A stretch of DNA of 64,000 nt. Origin: Photobacterium profundum. Its GTDB lineage: Bacteria > Pseudomonadota > Gammaproteobacteria > Enterobacterales > Vibrionaceae. The number at the start of each line of letters is the position of its first letter. Positions within the stretch are counted from its first letter, which is position 1. Under the pieces are notes generated by a model that saw only the letters and a program-made list of their open reading frames with translations, had not been told where the DNA came from and ran no database searches. The stretch lies in NCBI RefSeq assembly GCF_003026285.1, contig NZ_PYOD01000016.1, positions 1 to 64,000 of the forward strand, written 5' to 3'. Below, piece by piece: positions 53,170 to 61,789 of the stretch. The position numbers were made by a program, and so were the translations under genes.

Positions 53170-53431
53170 CCTACTTGTCACTACTGTAATTAAATTCCGA
53201 AATAAATACGTGGACGTGATATTAGTGATTCTTAATTCTCATTAAGAATAATGATTGAGCAAAGCCTATAGTCAGAGAGGATGTGGTGAAAAGGTGCTAT
53301 TGATGGCAGTTATTGCGTTTATATTTGTGATGAAAAAACGCACAAAATGTGGATAAAGAACTTGCGTTGAGTTAGGAAATCATTGATGCTTTCTGGATAA
53401 ATATAAAAAAACTCCTATTTCTCTCCCGTTG

Positions 53432-53456
53432 CCCCACCAGAAGGTGGGGAATTTTT
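53432..53456 (+). terminator. orphan terminator upstream of engB
   Basis: ccccacc / ggtgggg stem with an agaa loop followed by aattttt. It is T-rich on the + strand only, so it does not serve the leftward engB gene. It would end a rightward RNA, but I see no convincing promoter within 150 bases. Confidence 0.65.
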
Positions 53457-53519
53457 ATGGCTCCTTCCTTAGAGCCATAAACAGACGTCGTGCTCTATTA
53501 ACGAGTAATATTTACTCGA

Positions 53520-54206
53520 TTAATCATTGCTTTTGTCTGATAACGTATCACTAGTGTATGTCTCGCCATTTTCAGCCGCGGCAAGCATTAGTTGGCGCTC
53601 TAGTTCTGGTCCAAACCATGTATCTAGTTTACGACGAACTTGATCAAGTCCAATTCCCTTCAATGAAGAAAACAGCTCAATTTGTACATCACCACCAAAA
53701 GACTTTGATGACTCACGTACTTTTAGTAATTGTGCTTTACGTGCGCCGCTTTTCATTTTGTCGGCTTTCGTTAAGAGCACCAATACTGGAAGGCGGCTTT
53801 CAATCGCCCAGAAAATCATTTGCTGGTCGAGATCTTTCATTGGGTGGCGAATATCCATTAATACCACCAAGCCTTTTAGGCACTCACGCTTTTGCAGGTA
53901 TTCACCTAGCGCTTTCTGCCATTTAATCTTCAATTCTAGTGGTACTTGAGCAAAGCCATAACCCGGTAAGTCGATTAGGTTACAACCTTGAGTTACTTCG
54001 AACATGTTAATTAATTGTGTACGACCTGGTGTTTTAGAGGTACGCGCTAGACCTTTTTGATCTGTAATGCGGTTAAGTGCACTTGACTTACCTGCATTGG
54101 AGCGGCCAGCAAATGCGATCTCAACGCCTGTGTCTTGTGGCAAGTGACGAATATCAGGTGCACTTGTGATGAATCCGGTATTTCTGTAGTTGAGAGGTTG
54201 ATTCAC
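53520..54206 (-). CDS. engB: ribosome biogenesis GTPase EngB (YihA/YsxC)
   Basis: GTPase needed for large-subunit assembly and division. GTP motifs: G1 GRSNAGKSS, G2 region SKTPGRTQLIN, G3 DLPGYG, G4 TKAD. I start it at GTG 54206 (VNQPLNYRNTGF), seven bases after ggag, giving 228 residues; the open frame has 23 more codons with no family match. Conserved neighbour of spf. Divergent from the cytochrome c4 gene. Confidence 0.94.
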   Translation of the reverse strand: MNQPLNYRNTGFITSAPDIRHLPQDTGVEIAFAGRSNAGKSSALNRITDQKGLARTSKTPGRTQLINMFEVTQGCNLIDLPGYGFAQVPLELKIKWQKALGEYLQKRECLKGLVVLMDIRHPMKDLDQQMIFWAIESRLPVLVLLTKADKMKSGARKAQLLKVRESSKSFGGDVQIELFSSLKGIGLDQVRRKLDTWFGPELERQLMLAAAENGETYTSDTLSDKSND

Positions 54207-54364
54207 TGTTAACTCCGTCAAGTCTTCATGTAGTAGACTGATTACTTTTATGTAAAATTGTGTAAAATGTACCAAAACCGTGCTTGGTTTGTGGTCGCAT
54301 TGTATACCATGTAACTGAGCATTACTTGTGGTACTGGAAGCTCTATAATTATAAACGGAATGTC

Positions 54365-54982
54365 ATGAAGAAATTAGCACTTATATTGGCTCTTCTTGCC
54401 AGTTGCTCAGTCTGGGCTCAAGGAGACGCAGAAGCTGGAAAAGCAAAAGCTGCAACATGCGCAGCTTGCCATGGCGCAGATGGTAATAGCATTATGGCGC
54501 AATATCCTAAAATTGCAGGACAACACCCTGGTTATATCGAAAAACAACTTAAAGAATTTAAGTTAGCAATGACCACAGGTGGCACACAAGGACGTAATGA
54601 TCCTGTTATGGGAGGCATGGTAATGGCATTGTCTGAAGAAGATATGTCTGACCTTGCTGCTTATTTCTCTTCATTACCTATCTCTGAAAACGTTACGCCA
54701 GAATCTTCAATTGAAGTGGGTAAGCAGTTGTATAACGTAGGTGATGCTGAACGCGGTATTGCTTCATGTACTGCTTGTCATGGCCCTCGAGGTAACGGTA
54801 CTAGCCTATCAGGATTCCCTAAAATCTCTGGTCAAAATGCTGAGTACATTAAGTTGCAGCTTGAGAAGTTCCGCTCTGCTCAGCGTAACAACGATATGAA
54901 CTCTATGATGCGTTCAGTCGCGGCAAAACTATCAGATGACGAAATCACTTCATTATCTCAATATGTTGGTGGTTTACACTAA
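54365..54982 (+). CDS. cytochrome c4 (dihaem)
   Basis: Periplasmic electron carrier to terminal oxidases. 205 residues from ATG 54365: signal peptide MKKLALILALLASCSVWA, then two similar cytochrome c domains with CAACH (about 38-42) and CTACH (about 136-140), each followed by a Met-ligand segment (GGMVMALSEEDMSDLAAY; NSMMRSVAAKLSDDEI). The open frame begins 27 codons earlier without a signal, so the inner ATG is chosen. Own terminator at 55011. Confidence 0.95.
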   Translation: MKKLALILALLASCSVWAQGDAEAGKAKAATCAACHGADGNSIMAQYPKIAGQHPGYIEKQLKEFKLAMTTGGTQGRNDPVMGGMVMALSEEDMSDLAAYFSSLPISENVTPESSIEVGKQLYNVGDAERGIASCTACHGPRGNGTSLSGFPKISGQNAEYIKLQLEKFRSAQRNNDMNSMMRSVAAKLSDDEITSLSQYVGGLH

Positions 54983-55010
54983 GTACTCTTATTCCAGTAT
55001 TGATCAATGA

Positions 55011-55035
55011 AAAGGCAGCTTTGGCTGCCTTTTTC
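55011..55035 (+). terminator. cytochrome c4 terminator
   Basis: aaaggcagc / gctgccttt hairpin plus T-run, 28 bases after the stop. Confidence 0.93.
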
Positions 55036-55146
55036 TTTTTAGCTTCTTTATAGAGGTAAAGTCAGTAGACCGTATATGTGAAAACTGCAAGTTAGTGACG
55101 GAAATTCATTGTTTTTAGTCTTTGAATCGTAAAATGCTGAGAGGCG

Positions 55147-55164
55147 TGTGCGAGATCCGCTATT
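55147..55164 (+). promoter_or_regulatory. possible UvrY/VarA site upstream of the Csr RNA
   Basis: tgtgcgagatccgctatt agrees at 12 of 18 positions with the UvrY-type palindrome tgtgagagatctcttaca, about 165 bases before the RNA start, the distance seen for csrB genes. VarA/UvrY would link RNA synthesis to the BarA-type kinase. The match is partial. Confidence 0.45.
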
Positions 55165-55312
55165 CGTGATAGCCCATCTAGATGATAAAGACGGTGGGTT
55201 TGAATGACTATTTCAAAAGTATCAGGTAGTTAGTTCTATTGAAATAATATTACAAAAAAATGCTAAGAGCTGGCTTGTTGAATGAATCCTGAATGGGCGT
55301 AAAGTATGCCTT

Positions 55313-55770
55313 GTCGATAGGGAATACGACGAAGGATTGGGAAGCGCTAGGATGGCATGAGCAAGAGGCTCGAAGGATACACAGGATGTCTGGCGAGGAA
55401 GCCGGGTAGTTCGCAAGATGCGTAGGATTGTCATGGTTGACACTTACGGAAAAGATTTTTGTTGATACACAGCAGAAAATAGGTGCATAACGGATTATGT
55501 ACCCACATGGATGGTGACATTGGTTATCAGGAAGATAACGTGCTTAATGGATAGCCAGTTTAGGATGAACTGTTTTAACATGGATTGTAGCAAGGAAGAC
55601 GAAAATTCATCAGGATGATGAAGAACAACAACGTCTTGCAAGGAAAGCACAAATAACAAACGGATTATTGTCTAACCAGATCTTTACAGCTGGTTATGGG
55701 CAGACTAGACAGGATTTAGCCATATTATGGCAACCTTATAGAGCGACAGGTTTATACCTGTCGCTTTTTT
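55313..55770 (+). ncRNA. csrC: CsrB/CsrC-family regulatory RNA
   Basis: About 458 nt that sequester the RNA-binding protein CsrA. The 5' end gtcgataggga is like E. coli CsrB. I count 20 GGA motifs, 12 of them AGGA, several in hairpin loops (catcaggatgatg, acacaggatgt, ccacatggatgg). It ends with the terminator gcgacagg / cctgtcgc plus T6 (55742-55770). There is no reading frame. Position between the engB/cytochrome block and yihI corresponds to E. coli csrC, between yihA and yihI; Vibrio genomes carry several copies, so the letter is a guess. Confidence 0.93.
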
Positions 55771-55926
55771 CTTTATTAGCTTTCTGTTATGTTTCGCCTT
55801 CATTTTTCGATGGCTAAGCAATGCAGACATTTCTGCTATGCAATGACCTCTCGGTCAGTGAAATTAAAAATCATTTATAATCAACATGAAACTGTCTAAA
55901 CAATGACGGCTATTCTTATTGTTATT

Positions 55927-56368
55927 AGCACGTAGTGTTTCTTTTTCGACGTACTGATAAAGCCAGAAGCCGATAGATTGGTATTCGGTTATACCCCTGA
56001 TCTTACATTCTCCATAATGTTGGTCGATATAGGGTATAATGTGGCGATATATGACTCATATTTTGCTCATGAACCTAAAGTATTAGTAAGGCATGAAGCT
56101 TTACTATTGGTACGGAAGCGATTGAACATTTTATACGCCTGCAAAGGAATGGGGGCTGCTACTTAGCATAATACACACTAGCAGAAAGCTAGAATGAATG
56201 ACTAAGCTGGCAATAGATGCAGATGCCTTTGCGCAATAGCATTACAAATACGATCCAACTTACATGCACTTTTTCAGCCAAAATACCGTTTATTCTTTAG
56301 TAAACAGTAATGGCTCGGAAGTTGATTTTGTTGGTAATGATATGATTTTGCTGAGGAAGACCCAGTAA
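55927..56368 (+). pseudogene. decayed class I SAM-dependent methyltransferase
   Basis: Fragments in different frames read like one family. Around 55960-56090: ADRLVFGYTPDLTFSIMLVD then IGYNVAIYDSYFAHEPKVL, like the GLDFGCGPGPTLS...YDPFYAPNPSVL region. Around 56117: TEAIEHF, matching the CTEVVEHF motif, in another frame. Around 56207-56365: DADAFAQ, a TAG where Trp is expected, HYKYDPTYMHFFSQ, then VDFVGNDMILLRK, the usual C-terminus. The 5' third is missing. The final TAA overlaps the yihI ATG, so it was once coupled to yihI. Family identity is from memory of the motif order. Confidence 0.75.
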
Positions 56369-56910
56369 TGACCCGTAAAAAAAGAAGTCGCAGTGTAGGA
56401 TCAGAAGGTCCTGCAGTGTACCGCGAGAAATCAACAACACAGGTTGATGTTGAAGCACGCAAAAGCCAGAAAGATAAAAAACGTAAAGGTTTGAAGTCTG
56501 GTAACCGTAACGCAGAAGCTTTGGATCCAAAGCATTACGCGAACGGTCAAAAGAAAGACCCACGTTTAGGCAGTAAGAAACCGATCCCATTAGTGATTGA
56601 GAAAAAACCAACTACCAAGAAAGAGCGTCGCTTAAGCGCCGAACAAGAATTGGATATGTTGGAAAATGATGCACAACTAATGGTGTTATTAGATCGTATT
56701 GAAGCGGGCGAGAAGCTAGGTGCTGGTTTACAGAAGCAAGTGGATCAAAAGCTAGACCGTATCGAGCATCTAATGGGCCGTTTAGGCTTACTTGAAGTTG
56801 AAGAGCCAGAAGTCACCGAAGAAGCACCTGTACGTAAAGGCGCTAAAACCGATGAAGATTTACTTGATCAGTTTGAAAATATGGATCTAGATTCTTTCGG
56901 TAAGGAGTAA
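56368..56910 (+). CDS. yihI: Der GTPase-activating protein YihI
   Basis: Stimulates the GTPase Der (EngA) and so tunes ribosome assembly. 180 residues: a very basic, disordered N-terminus (MTRKKRSRSVGSEG, KKRKGLKSGNRN, DPRLGSKKPIPL) and an acidic helical C-terminus (RRLSAEQELDMLENDAQLM; LLDQFENMDLDSFGKE). The Lys/Arg-rich half and LENDAQLMVLLDRIEAGE block are diagnostic. Its ATG overlaps the stop of the decayed methyltransferase; the next gene follows three bases after its stop. Confidence 0.93.
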   Translation: MTRKKRSRSVGSEGPAVYREKSTTQVDVEARKSQKDKKRKGLKSGNRNAEALDPKHYANGQKKDPRLGSKKPIPLVIEKKPTTKKERRLSAEQELDMLENDAQLMVLLDRIEAGEKLGAGLQKQVDQKLDRIEHLMGRLGLLEVEEPEVTEEAPVRKGAKTDEDLLDQFENMDLDSFGKE

Positions 56911-56913
56911 CCG

Positions 56914-57393
56914 TTGCAGGATATGACGCTTTGGTTAGGCTTGGGCGGCAGTATTATTGTCGCGCTAGCTATATATGCTGGCTATTTGTTGTTTAAGGTA
57001 TATCAGCAACATCAACACCATAAAGCTTTCTTGAAGCGTGCTGCGCTTCAGCAAGCAGAGCAAATAAAAACGCGTAATACCAATATTATGGATAGCGTAT
57101 TTATTATTGCTGATGCCGGAAAACAAGAACAATGTGACATGTCAGAAGTAACCATTCGTTTATATAAACTGATGGAAGTATTACAAGCTGAACAACACAT
57201 TGATTTTGCCAGCAAGTTCCCAGCGATGTTTGAGCTTTATCATGTTGTAAAAGACATGCCACGTGGTGATGCCCGTAATATGATTCAAAAGAAAGAGCGA
57301 ATGAAGCTCGATCTAGAACGTATGAAAGCAGAAGCGCGACTACAAGATACCATTAAGTTAGAGCTCGACGATATCCTGTCAATGAAACCATAA
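56914..57393 (+). CDS. DUF2489 family membrane-anchored protein
   Basis: 159 residues from TTG 56914: one N-terminal membrane span (LWLGLGGSIIVALAIYAGYLLF), then a cytoplasmic helical domain with SVFIIADAGKQEQCDMSEVTIR in parts and a charged C-terminal helix (RMKLDLERMKAEARLQDTIK). It fits DUF2489, usually found after yihI and before hemN. Function unknown. Three bases separate it from yihI, so they share a transcript. Confidence 0.88.
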   Translation: MQDMTLWLGLGGSIIVALAIYAGYLLFKVYQQHQHHKAFLKRAALQQAEQIKTRNTNIMDSVFIIADAGKQEQCDMSEVTIRLYKLMEVLQAEQHIDFASKFPAMFELYHVVKDMPRGDARNMIQKKERMKLDLERMKAEARLQDTIKLELDDILSMKP

Positions 57394-57424
57394 TGGGTAG
57401 CGAGTCTACCTATTATTGAGTACT

Positions 57425-57458
57425 CACCATCTAGGTCATTTGATCTAGGTGGTATTTT
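57425..57458 (+). terminator. weak terminator after the DUF2489 gene
   Basis: caccatctaggtc / gatctaggtgg imperfect hairpin followed by tatttt. Confidence 0.5.
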
Positions 57459-57553
57459 CCTCGACCAAGAACTAGTAAGTGTTCTACATCTTTCTTGAGT
57501 GTGGCACACTGAACATCGAATTTATTCCCCCTTACAAATAGTGGAAGTACGTC

Positions 57554-58927
57554 ATGTCAAATGAGCAGATTATTTGGGATCAAGCATTGATTGAAAAGTA
57601 TAACTACTCAGGTCCTCGTTATACTTCTTATCCAACCGCTCTTGAATTTCATGAAGCCTTTACTCCTGCAGAATTTGATATGGCTTGTGCGCAGTATCCA
57701 GACCGCAAGCTTTCGCTGTATATTCATATCCCGTTCTGTCATAAGCTTTGTTATTACTGTGGTTGTAATAAGATCATTACCCGTCACCAGCACAAAGCCG
57801 ATCAATATCTTGATGCCTTAGAGCAAGAGATTCGTCAACGCGCCTCTCTGTTAGGTGATCGCCAAGTTAGCCAATTACATTGGGGCGGCGGAACACCAAC
57901 ATTCTTAACTAAGAAGCAAGCTAGCCGTTTGATGGCACTATTACGCGACCAGTTTTCATTTGATGCTGATGCTGAAATTAGTATTGAAGTAGACCCGCGT
58001 GAAATTGAATTGGATATACTTGATCACTTGCGTGGCGAAGGTTTCAACCGTTTAAGCATTGGCGTTCAAGATTTTAATAAAGAAGTGCAAAAGCTGGTTA
58101 ACCGCGAGCAAGATGAAGAGTTCATTGTTGCTATGGTACAGCGCGCTAAAGATTTAGGCTTCCGTTCGACAAATCTTGATTTGATTTATGGTTTGCCAAA
58201 ACAGAACCGTGAACTATTTGCCGAGACATTACAGCAAGTACTAAAGATGAAACCTGGGCGTTTATCGGTGTTTAATTACGCGCACATGCCAAGTTTATTT
58301 GCTGCTCAACGTAAAATTAAAGATGACCAGCTGCCATCAGCGAATGAGAAGTTAGGTATTCTACAAGATACCATTGCCACGTTAACCGGTGCTGGTTATC
58401 AGTTTATTGGTATGGATCACTTTGCTTTACCTGATGATGAGTTAGCTGTTGCTCAGCGAAATGGTGTTCTACACCGTAATTTCCAAGGTTACGCGACACA
58501 AGGCGATTGTGATTTATTAGGTATGGGTGTTTCAGCAATCTCAATGATTGGTGACTGTTACGCGCAAAACCAGAAAGAGCTGAAAACCTACTACTCGGAT
58601 GTACAAGAAAAGCGCCAAGCATTGTGGAAAGGGGTATCTCTTGATGCCGATGACTTGCTGCGCCGTGAAGTGATTAAAGCGTTAATTTGTAACTTCCAGC
58701 TTGATATGAAAGATATTGAGCAGCGATTCAATTTAACCTTTAATGAATACTTTGCTGAAGATCTTGGTTTGCTTAAAACCTTTATCAATGATGAATTGGT
58801 TACCATTGATGGCCAATTTATTCATGTTGAGCTTAAAGGTCGTTTACTGATCCGTAATATCTGTATGTGTTTTGATAAGTACTTGCGTGACCGAGCACGC
58901 CAGCAGCAATTCTCTCGCGTTATCTAG
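57554..58927 (+). CDS. hemN: oxygen-independent coproporphyrinogen III oxidase
   Basis: Radical SAM enzyme of anaerobic haem synthesis. 457 residues, family length. The [4Fe-4S] motif is HIPFCHKLCYYCGCNK (CxxxCxxC, about 62-69), with the fourth conserved Cys of GCNK. Other blocks: GPRYTSYPTALEF at the N-terminus, HWGGGTPTFL, VDPREIE and FNRLSIGVQDFN. Complements the hemCDXY genes 31 kb away. I saw no clear FNR box in the 160 bases upstream. Confidence 0.96.
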   Translation: MSNEQIIWDQALIEKYNYSGPRYTSYPTALEFHEAFTPAEFDMACAQYPDRKLSLYIHIPFCHKLCYYCGCNKIITRHQHKADQYLDALEQEIRQRASLLGDRQVSQLHWGGGTPTFLTKKQASRLMALLRDQFSFDADAEISIEVDPREIELDILDHLRGEGFNRLSIGVQDFNKEVQKLVNREQDEEFIVAMVQRAKDLGFRSTNLDLIYGLPKQNRELFAETLQQVLKMKPGRLSVFNYAHMPSLFAAQRKIKDDQLPSANEKLGILQDTIATLTGAGYQFIGMDHFALPDDELAVAQRNGVLHRNFQGYATQGDCDLLGMGVSAISMIGDCYAQNQKELKTYYSDVQEKRQALWKGVSLDADDLLRREVIKALICNFQLDMKDIEQRFNLTFNEYFAEDLGLLKTFINDELVTIDGQFIHVELKGRLLIRNICMCFDKYLRDRARQQQFSRVI

Positions 58928-58941
58928 TATAGCTTAACGCT

Positions 58942-59003
58942 AAAAAAAGCCCTCATACTCAAAGTTAATGATCAGCATTAATTTTGAGTATGAGGGCTTT
59001 TTT
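58942..59003. terminator. long bidirectional terminator between hemN and add
   Basis: Nearly perfect 28-29 base arms (aaaaaaagccctcatactca... and ...tgagtatgagggcttttttt) with a five-base loop atcag, between converging genes. Unusually long for an intrinsic terminator. Confidence 0.93.
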
Positions 59004-59028
59004 AATGGTGAAGTTTATCTTCACCATT
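59004..59028. repeat. second perfect inverted repeat next to the hemN/add terminator
   Basis: aatggtgaag / cttcaccatt with loop tttat begins at the base after the long hairpin and ends ten bases before the add stop codon. No T-run. It could stabilise the 3' end of the add transcript. Confidence 0.6.
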
Positions 59029-59037
59029 AATGAATGA

Positions 59038-60039
59038 TTAACGCTGTGCTGCTTTATCTTTTAGCTGTTGTTTTTCAGCATCAGATAAGAAAGCCAGTTC
59101 TAGGCCGTTAATCTGCGCCTGACGAATTTGCTCTTGAGTCAGCCCTACTTTCGGTGCTGCTACTTCATATTCGTGAGGAAGCTCGATACCTTCGACCGCA
59201 GGATCATCGGTATTTAGACATGCCAAAATACCATGTTCTAAAAACTGCTTTACAGGGTGAGAGGCAAATGATTCAACAGTACTCGTTTGAATGTTTGATG
59301 TTAGGCAAGATTCAATACCAATCTTGTTCGCTGCTAGATAATCCATCAGTTTTGGATCATGGACCGCTTTAACCCCGTGACCGATACGCACTGCACCAAG
59401 TTCTTGAATAGCTTGCCACATACTTTCTGGGCCTGCTGCTTCACCTGCATGAACCGTAACACGTAGACCTGCATCACGTACTTGAGTGAAATGTTTGATA
59501 AAGCGATCGCCAGGTTGACCTAATTCATCACCAGCCAAATCAATTGCGACTAGCTTATCTTTTTGCGTAAGCAACCCATCAAGCTCTTGCTGACAAGCCT
59601 CTTGACCAAAAGTACGGCTAAGAATACCAATTAAGTTAGCTTGAATACCGAAATCTCGACAGCCTGCCGCTACACCATCAACGACAGCTTCCACGACGCC
59701 AGCGATCGGTAGGTTATGTTTCATTGCCATGTAATACGGCGAAAAACGTAGCTCGGCATAATCAATCTGTGCATTCAGCGCATCTTCAACGTTTTCGTAG
59801 GCAACACGTCGACATGCTTCAAGGTCACCAAGAACAGCTACACCCCAATCGAGCTTAGAGAGGAAAGCCACTAAGCTTGGCTCTGCTTCAACGATCTGCA
59901 CATGAGGGCGTAACCCTTCTAGATCCGTTGCAGGCAAGGCCATTCCAAATTTCTGACCTAAGTCTAAAATCGTTTGAATGCGGATATTACCGTCTAAATG
60001 GCGGTGAAGGTCGGTAAGGGGAAGCTGCTTCGTAATCAT
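59038..60039 (-). CDS. add: adenosine deaminase
   Basis: Converts adenosine to inosine in purine salvage. 333 residues from ATG 60039 (MITKQLPLTDLHRHLDGN), equal to the E. coli enzyme; the frame extends 17 codons upstream. Zinc and catalytic residues: HRHLDGN (His pair), VHAGEAAGP, RIGHGVKAV and LNTDDPAVEG. Monocistronic. Confidence 0.96.
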   Translation of the reverse strand: MITKQLPLTDLHRHLDGNIRIQTILDLGQKFGMALPATDLEGLRPHVQIVEAEPSLVAFLSKLDWGVAVLGDLEACRRVAYENVEDALNAQIDYAELRFSPYYMAMKHNLPIAGVVEAVVDGVAAGCRDFGIQANLIGILSRTFGQEACQQELDGLLTQKDKLVAIDLAGDELGQPGDRFIKHFTQVRDAGLRVTVHAGEAAGPESMWQAIQELGAVRIGHGVKAVHDPKLMDYLAANKIGIESCLTSNIQTSTVESFASHPVKQFLEHGILACLNTDDPAVEGIELPHEYEVAAPKVGLTQEQIRQAQINGLELAFLSDAEKQQLKDKAAQR

Positions 60040-60206
60040 AATTATTGGTGTCCCGATCAAAACTGGTGTGTAAGTATACGCAAAGAACAAATGACTATCA
60101 TTATAGTCTGAGTGAATATTCGTTGATGTGGGTAGAAACTGTATTGATGTTTACTGTATCTGTTGATTCATGATTATTTTATCAATGATTGCAGGTCATC
60201 GATAAA

Positions 60207-60244
60207 TGCTAATAAAAAACCTATCTGATTGTTCAAATAGGCCT
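60207..60244 (-). terminator. possible glnG terminator
   Basis: Minus-strand stem ggcctat / atagg with a run of T after it (aggttttttatt), about 60 bases past the glnG stop. The stem is short. Confidence 0.5.
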
Positions 60245-60299
60245 TTAAACTGAAATGCAGAATGAAGCTAAGCGTGATGGTGTAGATTACGACCGGTAA

Positions 60300-61715
60300 T
60301 TAATCTGATGATATATTTAGCTCTTTGAGTTTACGGGTTAAGGTGTTTCTGCCCCAGCCAAGTAGCTTAGCGGCTTCTTGTTTATGGCCATGGGTGTGTT
60401 CTAGTGCCGTTTCGAGCAAGATTTTTTCAAATTCTGGTAACGCTTCGCCAAGTAAATTGTCGTTTCCTTGTTGAAGTGCTGTTCTTGCCCAGCATTGTAA
60501 AGAGTGATGCCAGTGTGAATCAGTTGGTTCACCATTGATGAGCGTAGGGGCTTCTAGTAGCTCGGGGGGGAGATCGGAAGGCAGAATTTCATTACCACTT
60601 GCCATCACGGTTAACCAGCGACAGGTATTTTCTAATTGCCTAACATTACCCGGCCAATTGAGATTCGTGATCACATCAACAGTATCTGGATGCAATGTTT
60701 TTACTTCAACGGCGAGTTCATCTGATGCCCGTTGTAAAAAGTGTCGTGTCAGTTGTGGTATGTCTTGGCGGCGATCTTTTAATGAAGGAATATGCACCCG
60801 AATAACATTTAAACGGTGGAATAAATCTTCTCGGAATCCACCATCGGCAACCAGTTGTTCAAGGTTTTGGTGCGTTGCCGCGATAATGCGAACATCGACA
60901 TTAACCGCAGAGTGTCCGCCAACACGATAAAATTGCCCGTCAGCCAATACTCGTAATAATCGGGTTTGAATGTCTAATGGCATATCACCGATTTCATCAA
61001 GAAATAGTGTGCCGCCATTTGCTTGTTCAAATCGTCCTTGTCGTACGCTATTCGCGCCAGTAAATGCCCCTTTTTCATGACCAAACAATTCTGATTCAAT
61101 TAGATCTTTAGGTATTGCGGCCATATTTAAAGCAATAAAAGCTTGGTTGCTGCGTGGGCTATGACGGTGCAGAGCATGGGCAACCAATTCTTTACCTGTA
61201 CCAGATTCACCATTAATTAATACCGAAATCGATGAGCGAGATAAACGACCGATTGCTCGGAAAACTTCTTGCATCGCTGGGGCTTCACCGATAATTTCAG
61301 GGACTGCTTTTGTGTCACTTTCTGGCTGTTGTTGGCGTTTTTGCTCTTGGCTATGGTTTACCGCTCGCTCAACAAGGTTGACGGCTTCATCAATATCAAA
61401 AGGTTTCGGCAGATATTCGAATGCTCCTTCTTGATAGGCGTTGACTGCGGCATCAAGGTCAGAGTGTGCCGTCATAATGATAACGGGCAATGCTGGGAAA
61501 TCTTTTTGCAATGAACGAAGCAGTGTTAATCCATCAGTGCCAGGCATCCGGAGATCTGAAACCAATACATCTGGAACATTACGCTCTAATGCTTCAATGA
61601 CATTATCGGCACTGGCAAAGGTTTCGCATTGTAATCCGGCTGCATTAAGTGTGCGTTCTAATACCCAACGAATTGAGCTGTCATCATCAACAACCCATAT
61701 CAATCCTTTGCTCAT
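60300..61715 (-). CDS. glnG: nitrogen regulation response regulator NtrC
   Basis: Sigma-54-dependent activator of nitrogen-limitation genes. 471 residues from ATG 61715 (MSKGLIWVVDDDSSIRW), which has gaggac upstream; the frame extends 13 codons. Receiver domain with phosphorylation Asp in VLVSDLRMPGTDG (about 54), AAA+ domain with GESGTGKE (Walker A), the sigma-54 contact loop EKGAFTGA, FLDEIGDMPL and a Fis-type HTH at the C-terminus (HKQEAAKLLGWGRNTLTRKL). 74 bases separate it from glnL. Confidence 0.96.
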   Translation of the reverse strand: MSKGLIWVVDDDSSIRWVLERTLNAAGLQCETFASADNVIEALERNVPDVLVSDLRMPGTDGLTLLRSLQKDFPALPVIIMTAHSDLDAAVNAYQEGAFEYLPKPFDIDEAVNLVERAVNHSQEQKRQQQPESDTKAVPEIIGEAPAMQEVFRAIGRLSRSSISVLINGESGTGKELVAHALHRHSPRSNQAFIALNMAAIPKDLIESELFGHEKGAFTGANSVRQGRFEQANGGTLFLDEIGDMPLDIQTRLLRVLADGQFYRVGGHSAVNVDVRIIAATHQNLEQLVADGGFREDLFHRLNVIRVHIPSLKDRRQDIPQLTRHFLQRASDELAVEVKTLHPDTVDVITNLNWPGNVRQLENTCRWLTVMASGNEILPSDLPPELLEAPTLINGEPTDSHWHHSLQCWARTALQQGNDNLLGEALPEFEKILLETALEHTHGHKQEAAKLLGWGRNTLTRKLKELNISSD

Positions 61716-61789
61716 ACTGACGTCCTCTATTATTGTTATTTTCCCTGCCTTCATGACGAGGAATATTGTGTATAAATATCGTCTTTACG

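Noticed and set aside
53230..53249. ttcttaattctcattaagaa as a Fur box
   Set aside because: It is a perfect inverted repeat but does not fit the Fur half-site order, and no gene or clear promoter follows it.
53458..53479. atggctc / gagccat hairpin as engB terminator
   Set aside because: No T-run follows on the minus strand; it has A instead, so termination is not supported.
55978..56166. 62-codon open frame as an independent small gene
   Set aside because: Its sequence reads as one part of a methyltransferase whose other parts continue in other frames downstream, so it is part of a pseudogene.
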